Part shown: piece after piece, positions 1 to 7,545 of the stretch
Layout: the number at the start of each line of letters is the position of its first letter
Position numbering within the stretch: position 1 is the first letter of the stretch
Source of the DNA: an uncultured Sanguibacteroides sp.
Lineage (GTDB): Bacteria; Bacteroidota; Bacteroidia; Bacteroidales; Marinifilaceae
Assembly: GCF_900543425.1 (NCBI RefSeq)
Contig: NZ_UQRQ01000043.1
Span: forward strand, 1 to 9,261
DNA length: 9,261 nt
Reading direction: 5' to 3'
The notes under the pieces: generated by a model
The model's input: the letters and a program-made list of their open reading frames with translations, nothing else
Told to the model about the DNA's origin: nothing
Databases searched by the model: none
Made by a program: the position numbers and the translations under genes

Positions 1-302
1 CCATCGTAATTCTCGATGATCTGCGGCTTTATATTAGCGCCACTCATATCCGGGCTGGTATCCACGTGAGAGATGAAACCGATTACCGGACGATCTTCGT
101 ACCCCGGGGTTGCCGGAATAGATCCCATAGCATACCCGTGCTCATCCATTTCTACCTCCTCCAATCCCAAACTCTTCATCTCTTCCGTCAAATGCTTTAA
201 CAAGACCAATTGCTTGTCCGTTGAAGGAAAAGTCTCGCTATTCTCATCACTTTGTGTATCGAAAGCGACATATTTCAAAAAACGTTCTTTTAGATCCAAC
301 AT
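1..302 (-). CDS. pepT: Peptidase T (tripeptide aminopeptidase), N-terminal part, cut by window edge
   Basis: This cytoplasmic zinc metallopeptidase of family M20B removes the N-terminal residue from tripeptides. The 100 complete codons seen start MLDLKERFLKYVAFDTQS and read on to the left edge without a stop. The hallmark is SHVDTSPDMSG at residues 78-88. H79 and D81 form the HxD motif, in which the His is a zinc ligand and the Asp is catalytic in M20 enzymes, and NIKPQIIENYDG follows as in known PepT proteins. Family members are about 410 residues long, so roughly three quarters lies outside the window. The start at 302 gives the expected N-terminus and is preceded by an AT-rich leader, as is common in Bacteroidetes. 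It lies 125 nt downstream of the OPT transporter stop on the same strand, which fits co-transcription for peptide use, although a weak promoter of its own may lie in the gap. The family assignment is very secure; the tripeptide specificity is inferred from the family. Confidence 0.95.
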   Translation of the reverse strand, partial: MLDLKERFLKYVAFDTQSDENSETFPSTDKQLVLLKHLTEEMKSLGLEEVEMDEHGYAMGSIPATPGYEDRPVIGFISHVDTSPDMSGANIKPQIIENYD

Positions 303-335
303 ATCGATTTAATTTATTATTTTATATTATCATTC

Positions 336-367
336 CAAACGAAATAATTCTCGCGATCGCACCCCAA
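336..367 (-). promoter_or_regulatory. Weak candidate promoter for pepT
   Basis: On the minus strand, TTCGTTTG (336-343) matches the Bacteroidetes -7 box TAnnTTTG at five of its six fixed positions. A TTG (365-367) lies 21 nt further upstream, at a usable -33 distance. Transcription would start about 27 nt before the pepT ATG. The second base of the box is wrong and the -33 match is minimal, so pepT may simply be read through from the transporter gene. Confidence 0.25.
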
Positions 368-436
368 TCACTCAATCTTCTAATCCCCTAATCACTGAAT
401 CATTCAATCACTGAATCACCTAATCATTCAATCCGT
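365..436. repeat. Degenerate array of nine 8-bp units
   Basis: Nine consecutive 8-bp units run without a phase break. On the plus strand each is NAATCNNN; on the transcribed strand each is GATT followed by four variable, purine-rich bases. In transcript order the units are GATTGAAT, GATTAGGT, GATTCAGT, GATTGAAT, GATTCAGT, GATTAGGG, GATTAGAA, GATTGAGT and GATTGGGG. GATT is invariant in all nine, and GATTGAAT and GATTCAGT each occur twice. The array begins in the last two sense codons of the OPT transporter, supplies its TGA stop, and fills the first half of the gap to pepT. Its function is unknown. It could be a slippage-derived microsatellite or an mRNA element between two co-transcribed genes. 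It is not a CRISPR, because units and spacers are far too short. Confidence 0.85.
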
Positions 437-2395
437 CAGCTTGGCTCTCAGCGAATCCTTAATAAAATAAATGATGATAGCGATATACATCACTACGGCC
501 AAAATTTCAGCACCGCTCCACTCCACAAACCAATCCGCACCGCAGTACTTCAAAATGGCACTGATCACACCCATTAAGGCTCCTCCCGCGATAAATCCGG
601 AAGCGATCAACGTTCCCCGTTCCCGCCGAGATTTATTTATTTGTTCGTCTTTACTACGAGAACCGACATACCAACTGATCAACCCTCCGATCAACAAAGG
701 CGTATTTAGATCCAATGGAATAAACATTCCCAAGGCAAAAGCCAACGCGGGAACTCCGATCATTGTCAAGATCAATGCCAAAGCCGCTCCGGCAAAATAA
801 AGCAACCAGGGAGTCGCTCCACCTTCCATCAAAGGTTTAATTACGGCAGCCATAGCATTTGCCTGAGGAGCTACCAAAGCACCGTCTCCCACGAAACCGT
901 AAGTTTTGTTCAGCACCATCATCACTCCGGCGATAGTGGCTGCAGACACGGCCGTTCCCAAAAACTTCCATCCCTCCTGTTTAGCAGGTGTGGTTCCCAG
1001 CCAATAACCGATTTTCAAATCCGTAATGAAACCCCCGGCCATAGATAAGGCAGTACAAACTACACCTCCGATAATCATGGCAGCCGTCATACCGCTTGTT
1101 CCGCTCAAACCCGCACTTACTAACACTAATGAACTAAGAATAAGAGTCATCAACGTCATTCCCGATACCGGATTGGAACCCACGATAGCAATGGCATTAG
1201 CAGCTACCGTCGTGAACAGAAAAGCGATCACAAACACGATTAAAGTTGCAATAACCGTATGAAACATATTTCCCAGCACTCCAATCTGAAAAAATACGAA
1301 TATGGCTATTAATGTAGCAATCAAACCGGACAAGATCGTCTTCATCGGAAGATCTCTCTGGGTACGTTCCGTTAGTTCTCCGGCATCCTTTTTTCCTTTC
1401 AACTCACTCACGGCCAACCCTAAGGCTTGTTTTATAATACCGGAAGAACGAATAATACCGATAATACCGGCCATTGCAATACCTCCGATACCAATGTGAC
1501 GAGCATAATTGGTAAATATCTGTTCCGGACTCATCTGACCTATCAACATCGTAATATTTTCTCCCACGGCCAAAGTCTGTCCGTCGGCAAAATAACTGAT
1601 AAAAGGAATCAGAACAAACCATACCGTAAACGAACCCGCACAAATAAAAGCAGCATATTTCAATCCTACGATATAACCAAGTCCCAATACCGCGGCTCCC
1701 GTGTTAATCTTTAACACGACTTTCATCTTGTCAGCCAACAACTCCCCCCATCCCATAATCCGGGTAGAGATCCCTTCCGACCACCAACCGAAAGTACTCA
1801 CGATAAAATCATATAATCCGCCGATAAGCCCGCTAACAGCCAACAATTTAGCCTGATTTCCTTTTTTCTCTCCCGAAACCAGCACTTCCGTCGTGGCCGT
1901 AGCCTCCGGGAAGGGATACTTACCGTGCATATCTTTCACAAAATATTTCCGGAAAGGGATCAATAACATAATACCTAACAATCCGCCGAATAGAGAAGAG
2001 AGGAAAATCTGATAAAAATGCGCATCCAATCCCAAGATATAAAGAGCGGGTAAGGTAAATATAGCTCCCGCGACAATAACCCCGGAACTTGCCCCGATCG
2101 ATTGAATAATGACATTCTGTCCCAACATATTCTTACGCCCCATGACATTACCGACCCCTACCGCAATGATAGCGATCGGAATGGCTGCTTCAAAAACCTG
2201 TCCTACTTTTAACCCCAAATAAGCGGCAGCCGCTGAAAAGATAATTGCCATAATGATACCGAATGTCACCGAATATAATGTAACCTCCTGAGGTTTCGAC
2301 TTTGCCGACATCATAGGTTTGTATTCTTCACCCGGTGCAAGCTCCCGATAGGCATTTTCCGGAAGCGAATTAGGTTGTTTGTTTTCTTGATCCAT
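428..2395 (-). CDS. OPT-family oligopeptide transporter
   Basis: This is an inner-membrane secondary transporter of the OPT (oligopeptide transporter) family, 655 residues long, the usual size for the bacterial branch. A hydrophilic N-terminus of about 37 residues precedes a very hydrophobic body that I read as roughly 14-16 membrane segments. Family signatures are the first membrane segment ending in AYLGLKVG (residues 58-65) and the loop KYPFPEATATTEVL (159-172), which matches the conserved OPT loop of type PYPEGxAxAxVL. Eukaryotic relatives carry tetra- and pentapeptides, glutathione or metal chelates; proton-coupled peptide import is the usual prediction for bacterial members but is inferred here. 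The peptidase gene pepT just downstream supports a peptide substrate. The start at 2395 gives a complete hydrophilic N-terminus and lies about 28 nt from the predicted transcription start of an exact -7 box. The last codons overlap the 8-bp repeat array. The family is secure; the substrate is not shown. Confidence 0.93.
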   Translation of the reverse strand: MDQENKQPNSLPENAYRELAPGEEYKPMMSAKSKPQEVTLYSVTFGIIMAIIFSAAAAYLGLKVGQVFEAAIPIAIIAVGVGNVMGRKNMLGQNVIIQSIGASSGVIVAGAIFTLPALYILGLDAHFYQIFLSSLFGGLLGIMLLIPFRKYFVKDMHGKYPFPEATATTEVLVSGEKKGNQAKLLAVSGLIGGLYDFIVSTFGWWSEGISTRIMGWGELLADKMKVVLKINTGAAVLGLGYIVGLKYAAFICAGSFTVWFVLIPFISYFADGQTLAVGENITMLIGQMSPEQIFTNYARHIGIGGIAMAGIIGIIRSSGIIKQALGLAVSELKGKKDAGELTERTQRDLPMKTILSGLIATLIAIFVFFQIGVLGNMFHTVIATLIVFVIAFLFTTVAANAIAIVGSNPVSGMTLMTLILSSLVLVSAGLSGTSGMTAAMIIGGVVCTALSMAGGFITDLKIGYWLGTTPAKQEGWKFLGTAVSAATIAGVMMVLNKTYGFVGDGALVAPQANAMAAVIKPLMEGGATPWLLYFAGAALALILTMIGVPALAFALGMFIPLDLNTPLLIGGLISWYVGSRSKDEQINKSRRERGTLIASGFIAGGALMGVISAILKYCGADWFVEWSGAEILAVVMYIAIIIYFIKDSLRAKLTD

Positions 2396-2429
2396 TGTTT
2401 TATAGTAAGTGATTTATTTATTCTGCCCC

Positions 2430-2437
2430 CAAAGATA
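2430..2437 (-). promoter_or_regulatory. -7 box of the OPT transporter promoter
   Basis: Read on the minus strand this is TATCTTTG, an exact match to the Bacteroidetes sigma-ABfr -7 consensus TAnnTTTG. Transcription would begin near 2423, giving a leader of about 28 nt before the ATG at 2395. No clear TTG sits 19-21 nt upstream, so the -33 element is poor, which is common in this phylum. Confidence 0.55.
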
Positions 2438-2883
2438 ATTATTTTAACGAAAAAACAGGAACCGAAACAACCTTTCTCACCCTATGTAACTATTTTAACA
2501 TACCAATCTTCATACCCTCCCGGGGTTTACAAGATTCCGGTCTCGATCTTTTTGACAAGATTCAAATTCATGATCTCTTTCATTTTATGCCTCAAATGTT
2601 TCACTCCTTGATTTACCTACAACCCCATTCTCTTGTTTCCCGACTTTTCCGAATACTTACTTTGAAACAGGCATCTTGTTACTTTATACAAATAAACACT
2701 AAAATATAATATCAATTGTATTTTTTTCAAAACCGGACAATGTCGTCTGTTTTGAATGATTTATCAAAATAAAACCCGTTTTTTCCCGTTATTCAACGCA
2801 AGAGTTAAACATCTAAAAATGAATTACTTTATCCTTTCAAATATCATTCTGTTCAAACGAATAATCCATTTCATTAAAAAAAG

Positions 2884-2908
2884 ATTTTGAATAATAAAAA
2901 TTCAAAAT
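2884..2908. promoter_or_regulatory. Perfect 9+9 bp inverted repeat upstream of the TPR gene
   Basis: ATTTTGAAT (2884-2892) and its exact reverse complement ATTCAAAAT (2900-2908) flank a 7-nt A-rich spacer. A further near copy, ATTTTGAAG, lies at 2921-2929, and TTTTGAAT recurs at 2750-2757. The dyad is about 80 nt before the TPR gene start. Both a regulator-binding site and a weak mRNA hairpin are possible. The region is very AT-rich, so chance similarity is a real concern. Confidence 0.35.
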
Positions 2909-2985
2909 ATAAATGAAAATATTTTGAAGCATTCTATACTTTTTATAATTTTATACGACTATTAACCCTAACACGCCTTAACTAT

Positions 2986-3810
2986 ATGAGATATCTATTT
3001 ATGATTCTCTTTATGTTTTTTTTCTTTTCGGTTTATGCCCAGAAAGACGTTGAATTAACTCAGGCTGGCATAGAACAAACTCATAAAGGTAATTTTTCGC
3101 GGGCAATAACTCTATTTGACAAAGCACTAAAGATCAATCCTAAAAATATAAAGGCTATTTACAACAAAGGATTTATCCGGGAAAATCAAAACCGTTTCGA
3201 AGAAGCCGCAGAGCTATACTCCATCATCATCGATCTGGAACCGAAAGATATCTATTATTTCAGAAGAGGATATTGTTATTTTCAATCCCGGCAATACCAG
3301 GAAGCACTCGATGATTATAACCTGATGCTAAAAAAATATCCGGATGACAATGATTTACTAATGAAGAGAATCCGGATTTACATTCAGCAAAAACAGTGGA
3401 ATAAAGTACTTTCGGATTTCGATACTTACCTGGAAAAGGATCCGGACGATTTCATCATACAAGCTAACAGGGCAAAATTACTGATTAACCTGAAAAGAGA
3501 AAAAGAGGCTCATACCATTCTGGAAAAACTAATACAAAAATACCCGGATGAGACCATCATTTTGAACAGTTGGGCTTTCTCTTTACTAAAACAGGGTTTA
3601 GCCGATAAAGCCTTACAGAATGTAAACAAAGCCCTGAAAATAAAGCCGAGCTATGCGGCAGCCTATATCACAAGAGCTCAAATATTTTTAGAACTGGGAG
3701 AAAAAGAAAAAGCATGTAAAGATTACACACAAGCCCAAAAATTAGGTTTCCCCATAGATCAATTAAATAAAGAGAGCATCGCTCTTCTAAACGCCAATTG
3801 CAAAAATTAA
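2986..3810 (+). CDS. Secreted TPR-repeat protein
   Basis: This 274-residue protein is built almost wholly of tetratricopeptide repeats, which are helical scaffolds for protein-protein contact. Residues 1-19 look like a Sec signal peptide: a short basic start, a Leu/Phe-rich core, and SVYAQ, where cleavage after Ala18 would leave Gln19 as the new N-terminus. There is no lipobox Cys, so a periplasmic location is likely. Repeats of about 34 residues begin near 22, 56, 90, 122, 156, 190 and 224, with typical TPR packing such as GNFSRAITLFDKALKINP (35-52) and RQYQEALDDYNLMLKKYP (102-119). The C-terminus has EKACKDYTQAQKLG and a final Cys near the end, a pattern common in Bacteroidetes TPR proteins. 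The start at 2986 is the only one that keeps the whole signal peptide. The gene is monocistronic, divergent from the transporter and convergent with PFOR. The partner and function are unknown. Confidence 0.85.
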   Translation: MRYLFMILFMFFFFSVYAQKDVELTQAGIEQTHKGNFSRAITLFDKALKINPKNIKAIYNKGFIRENQNRFEEAAELYSIIIDLEPKDIYYFRRGYCYFQSRQYQEALDDYNLMLKKYPDDNDLLMKRIRIYIQQKQWNKVLSDFDTYLEKDPDDFIIQANRAKLLINLKREKEAHTILEKLIQKYPDETIILNSWAFSLLKQGLADKALQNVNKALKIKPSYAAAYITRAQIFLELGEKEKACKDYTQAQKLGFPIDQLNKESIALLNANCKN

Positions 3811-3835
3811 AAAGCGTTTTCACGATAAAGAAATA

Positions 3836-3859
3836 GCGCTGTCCAATTTTGAACAGCGC
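3836..3859. terminator. Hairpin between convergent TPR and PFOR genes, probable PFOR terminator
   Basis: GCGCTGT (3836-3842) pairs with ACAGCGC (3853-3859) over a 10-nt loop, which could add two A-T pairs across a small internal mismatch. Read on the minus strand the hairpin comes 21 nt after the PFOR stop and is followed by the T-rich stretch TATTTCTTTATC, as expected for a moderate intrinsic terminator. On the plus strand no T-tract follows, so it is a weaker stop for the TPR transcript. Confidence 0.6.
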
Positions 3860-3880
3860 CATCTCGAATTATTGTGAATA

Positions 3881-6800
3881 TTATTCGTTACCGTACTTCA
3901 TTTCAGCACGACGTTTATAACCTTCATATCTCCACTTGGCATCCCGTTCCGTCATTTCGAACAAACGTTCCGCATCTTCCGGAGCAGCCTTAATTAAGGA
4001 GTTATAGCGAACCTCTCCCATCAAGAACTCTCTGAATTTAGAATAATCAGGTTCTTTCGAATCCAATTGGAAAGGATTCTTGCCTTCTTCTTCCAGCATC
4101 GGGTTATAACGGTACAGCTGCCAATAGCCACACTCTACAGCTTTTTTCTCCTCAGCCTGAGATTTACCCATACTTGCTTTCAACCCGTGATTAATACAAG
4201 GTGCGTAAGCAATGATCAAAGAAGGTCCGGGATAAGCCTCTGCCTCTTTCAAAGCTTTCAAATACTGAGCCTGATTTGCTCCCATGGCAACCTGTGCTAC
4301 ATACACGTAACCATATGAAGCAGCCATCATACCCAAATCTTTTTTCCGTACCCGTTTCCCACTTGCGGCAAATTTTGCAACCGCTCCGACAGGCGTTGAT
4401 TTAGAAGATTGACCGCCAGTATTGGAATATACTTCCGTATCCACAACCAGTACATTCACATTATGACCACTGGCTAACACGTGATCCAACCCACCGTAAC
4501 CGATATCATACGCCCAACCGTCGCCACCGAATATCCATTGTGATTTTTTCGGGAAATAAGGTTTCAAAGCTATGATTTCTTTAGCAATAGCCGATGTCTC
4601 TTTGGCCATTGCAGCAGACAATTTATCACTCGTTGCCAAAGTTTTATCTCCATCTTCGTAAGCAGAAATCCACTCTTGAGCAGCAGCCTGAGTCTCCGCA
4701 GAGAATTGATTCATGTTCTCTTCGATCAGTCTCTTGGCACGTTCACGCAAACGATTAGCACCTTCAGCCATACCAAATCCGTATTCGGCATTATCCTCAA
4801 ACAAAGAGTTTGCCCAAGCCGGACCGCGGCCTGTCACATTATTTTTGCAATAAGGAGTGGAAGGAGCAGAACCTCCGTAAATAGAGGAACATCCGGTTGC
4901 ATTAGCTACCATCATTCTCTCTCCGAACAGTTGAGTAATCAATTTAATATACGGGGTCTCACCACAACCGGCACAGGCTCCGGAGAACTCAAACAAAGGT
5001 TGTTGGAACTGAGAGTTCTTTACATTGTTCGGTTCCACCAAACGTTTGTAACCGACCTTCTCATCCATATATTTAAAACGAGCAATTTCAGCTTCCTGAG
5101 ATGCAAGCGGCTTCATAACGAGTGCTTTCTCCTTTGCCGGACATACGTCGGCACAGTTTCCACAGCCCGTACAATCTAACGGAGATACCTGAATTTTAAA
5201 ATGAAGACCGGCAAACTCTTTACCGATAGCCGGCTTGGAAGCCGTTCCGGCAGGAGCTGCAGTCAACTCAGCCTCTGTCATTAAGAACGGACGAATAGCA
5301 GCGTGAGGACAAACGTAAGCACATTGATTACATTGTATACAGTTATTCACTTGCCATTCCGGTACGTTAATCGCAATTCCCCGTTTTTCATAACGAGAAG
5401 TTCCGGCAGGAAAAGTTCCGTCCTCACGTCCCGCAAATGCACTTACAGGAAGATCATCTCCGGCCTGGGCGTTCATCACGTCTACCACCTTACGGATAAA
5501 TTCAGGACGATTCTGATCAGGAGCTGCAACTTCATCTTTCAAGTTTTTCCAATCGGCAGGGATTTCCACCTTAACGACATGCTCACCACCGGCATCCACA
5601 GCCGCGTAGTTCATCTTCACGATGGCTTCTCCCTTCGTACCGTATGATTTATCGATTGCTTTCTTCATTTCGCTCACGGCCAATTCATACGGGATCACAT
5701 TCGTGATCTTAAAGAACGCAGCTTGCATAATCGTATTCGTACGATTACCCAACCCTAATTGCTGACCTAACTTCGTACCGTTAATGATATAAAAATCGAT
5801 CTCATTCTGAGCTAAATAACGCTTCATTGCATTCGGGAGATGGTTTCCGACCTCTTTTTCATCCCAGATAGAGTTCAACAAGAAAGAACCACCCTTCTTC
5901 AATCCTTTCAACACGTCATACATGTGAATGTATGCCGGAACGTGGCAAGCCACAAAGTCAGGAGTCGTTACCAAATAAGTAGAACGGATCGGCTCATCAC
6001 CGAAACGAAGGTGAGAAGCGGTAAAACCGCCCGATTTCTTAGAATCATAAGCGAAATAGGCCTGACAATATTTATTGGTTGCACTACCGATAATCTTAAT
6101 GGAATTCTTGTTAGCACCTACCGTACCGTCTGAACCTAAACCGTAAAATTTAGCTTCATAAGTCCCGGCAGAAGTTACTTTTACTTCCGGTTCAACAGGA
6201 AGGGAGTGGAAAGTAACATCATCTACAATTCCAATCGTAAATTTATCTTTCGGCTCGTTCATTGCCAGATTCTTATACACGGCAATAATCTGAGCGGGAG
6301 TAACGTCTTTAGAACCCAATCCGTAACGACCACCCACGATAACCGGAGCATTCTCTTTACCGTAGAAAATCTCTTTTACATCCAAATACAAAGGATCTCC
6401 ATTGGCTCCCGGCTCCTTGGTACGATCAAGTACGGCAATTCTTTTTACAGATGCCGGCATTACCTCCATAAAATATTTAGCAGAGAACGGACGATACAGG
6501 TGTACTGCTATCATTCCGACCTTTTCTCCTTGGGCTACTTTATAGTCAATCACCTCCCGAATGGTCTCGGTTACCGATCCCATGGCGATAATGATATTTT
6601 CAGCATCCTTCGCTCCATAGTAATCGAACGGACGATATGTACGACCCGTGATCTTAGACATCTCTTTCATGTATTCGGCCACAATATCAGGAACTGCATC
6701 ATAAAAACGATTGGCAGCCTCTCTTGCCTGGAAGTAGATATCCGGATTCTGAGCAGTACCCTTGGTCACAGGATTTTCCGAATTTTGAGCTCTATCGCGG

Positions 6801-7414
6801 AATTCCTGTAATGCTTTCATATCTACCAACCCGCGCAAATCATCCATATCGATCTCTTCTATCTTCTGTATTTCATGAGAAGTACGGAATCCATCGAAGA
6901 AATTCAAGAAAGGTACTCTGGATTTTATAGCAGTTAAATGAGAAACGGCTGAAAGGTCCATTACTTCCTGAACGGAACCGGAAGCCAACATGGCAAAACC
7001 GGTCTGACGAGCGGCGTAAACGTCTGCGTGATCACCGAAAATAGAAAGAGCATGAGCTGCTAAAGCTCGGGCACTCACGTGGAAAACGCACGGAAGTAAC
7101 TCTCCTGCAATCTTATACATATTCGGAATCATCAACAACAAACCTTGAGACGCCGTATAAGTAGTCGTCAAAGCTCCCGCTTGCAAAGAACCATGAACAG
7201 CTCCGGCAGCTCCCGCTTCCGATTGCATTTCAACCAAGCGAACAGTTTCGCCAAACATATTTTTTCTTCCTTTAGCAGCCCATTCGTCAACGTATTCAGC
7301 CATCGGAGACGAAGGAGTGATCGGATAAATACACGATACCTCACTGAACATATAGGCTATATGCGCAGCAGCAGCGTTACCATCACAGGTAATAAATTTC
7401 TTTTCTTTTGCCAT
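3881..7414 (-). CDS. nifJ: Pyruvate:ferredoxin (flavodoxin) oxidoreductase, single-chain
   Basis: This enzyme oxidatively decarboxylates pyruvate with CoA to acetyl-CoA and CO2, passing electrons to ferredoxin or flavodoxin. It is a cytoplasmic homodimer central to anaerobic fermentation. All domains are present and in order. Residues 30-40 read YPITPSSPMAE, in the pyruvate-binding domain. A 2x[4Fe-4S] domain has CIQCNQCAYVCP from residue 692 and CTGCGNCADVCP from residue 748. The proximal-cluster cysteines are C814 and C817 (GACAGCGE), C842 (ATGCSS) and C1073 (APCINHG). The thiamine-diphosphate/Mg site has GDGWAYDIG around D965 and VDTEVYSNTGG (991-1001). Length is 1177 residues, close to E. 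coli YdbK and lacking the roughly 60-residue C-terminal extension of the Desulfovibrio africanus enzyme. I chose ATG 7414 (MAKEKKFITCDG) because homologues start there; an in-frame ATG at 7426 would add MFKK. It stands alone, between the ATPase gene upstream and a convergent TPR gene. Confidence 0.97.
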   Translation of the reverse strand: MAKEKKFITCDGNAAAAHIAYMFSEVSCIYPITPSSPMAEYVDEWAAKGRKNMFGETVRLVEMQSEAGAAGAVHGSLQAGALTTTYTASQGLLLMIPNMYKIAGELLPCVFHVSARALAAHALSIFGDHADVYAARQTGFAMLASGSVQEVMDLSAVSHLTAIKSRVPFLNFFDGFRTSHEIQKIEEIDMDDLRGLVDMKALQEFRDRAQNSENPVTKGTAQNPDIYFQAREAANRFYDAVPDIVAEYMKEMSKITGRTYRPFDYYGAKDAENIIIAMGSVTETIREVIDYKVAQGEKVGMIAVHLYRPFSAKYFMEVMPASVKRIAVLDRTKEPGANGDPLYLDVKEIFYGKENAPVIVGGRYGLGSKDVTPAQIIAVYKNLAMNEPKDKFTIGIVDDVTFHSLPVEPEVKVTSAGTYEAKFYGLGSDGTVGANKNSIKIIGSATNKYCQAYFAYDSKKSGGFTASHLRFGDEPIRSTYLVTTPDFVACHVPAYIHMYDVLKGLKKGGSFLLNSIWDEKEVGNHLPNAMKRYLAQNEIDFYIINGTKLGQQLGLGNRTNTIMQAAFFKITNVIPYELAVSEMKKAIDKSYGTKGEAIVKMNYAAVDAGGEHVVKVEIPADWKNLKDEVAAPDQNRPEFIRKVVDVMNAQAGDDLPVSAFAGREDGTFPAGTSRYEKRGIAINVPEWQVNNCIQCNQCAYVCPHAAIRPFLMTEAELTAAPAGTASKPAIGKEFAGLHFKIQVSPLDCTGCGNCADVCPAKEKALVMKPLASQEAEIARFKYMDEKVGYKRLVEPNNVKNSQFQQPLFEFSGACAGCGETPYIKLITQLFGERMMVANATGCSSIYGGSAPSTPYCKNNVTGRGPAWANSLFEDNAEYGFGMAEGANRLRERAKRLIEENMNQFSAETQAAAQEWISAYEDGDKTLATSDKLSAAMAKETSAIAKEIIALKPYFPKKSQWIFGGDGWAYDIGYGGLDHVLASGHNVNVLVVDTEVYSNTGGQSSKSTPVGAVAKFAASGKRVRKKDLGMMAASYGYVYVAQVAMGANQAQYLKALKEAEAYPGPSLIIAYAPCINHGLKASMGKSQAEEKKAVECGYWQLYRYNPMLEEEGKNPFQLDSKEPDYSKFREFLMGEVRYNSLIKAAPEDAERLFEMTERDAKWRYEGYKRRAEMKYGNE

Positions 7415-7545
7415 TTTTTTAAACATTAACTAACAATCATTCATTCCTCTGAAAACAGGATTCAACACCTGAAAAATACCGAAGCCCTCTCCGTCCAGCG
7501 TGTGATCTCATTTTCAACTTTTATATTACACTATTTATTTAAACA
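7415..7545 (-). promoter_or_regulatory. Leader and presumed promoter region of the PFOR gene
   Basis: The 131-nt gap between the ATPase stop and the PFOR start has no terminator-like hairpin that I can see. The best -7 candidate on the minus strand is TATTTTTC at 7471-7478, matching five of six fixed positions of TAnnTTTG, with no TTG at the proper distance. It would give a leader of about 50 nt. An A-rich stretch sits directly before the start codon, as is usual for Bacteroidetes translation starts. The exact promoter is not established. Confidence 0.25.

Larger units (their letters stand above)
2396..2985. other. Divergent AT-rich intergenic region, no gene supported
   Basis: These 590 bp separate the divergent OPT transporter and TPR genes. 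The left end holds the transporter promoter. The rest has only very short or implausible reading frames, for example a 23-codon frame at 2819-2890 that I do not believe. A possible rightward promoter is TTG (2633-2635), then 21 nt, then TTACTTTG (2657-2664, five of six fixed -7 positions), but it would leave a leader of over 300 nt for the TPR gene. Another partial -7 match, TACTTTTT at 2937-2944, is closer to the gene but lacks a -33. A dyad of TTTTGAAT type lies at 2884-2908. No tRNA or recognisable structured RNA was seen. Confidence 0.6.

Noticed and set aside
353..360. GCGATCGC palindrome in the pepT leader
   Set aside because: A single 8-bp occurrence, known as an abundant motif in cyanobacteria but without context here. 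Taken as chance.
365..436. Possible CRISPR array at the periodic repeat
   Set aside because: The period is 8 bp with a 4-bp core, there are no spacers of suitable length, and no cas gene is present.
2819..2890. 23-codon frame beginning MNYFILSN upstream of the TPR gene
   Set aside because: Its composition is that expected of random AT-rich DNA, with no ribosome-binding context or nearby promoter beyond a weak match, and its end overlaps the dyad.
4676..5179. Plus-strand open frame of 167 codons
   Set aside because: Antisense to the iron-sulfur and thiamine domains of PFOR, with no recognisable motifs or start context.
6206..6811. Long plus-strand open frame of 201 codons
   Set aside because: It lies wholly antisense to the intact PFOR gene, has low-complexity, non-protein-like composition, and matches no family. 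It is a codon-usage shadow.
7415..7426. Upstream ATG adding MFKK to PFOR
   Set aside because: Homologues begin MA(K/R)EKKFITCDGN, and the segment from 7415 to 7426 looks like the A-rich translation leader. It cannot be excluded from sequence alone.
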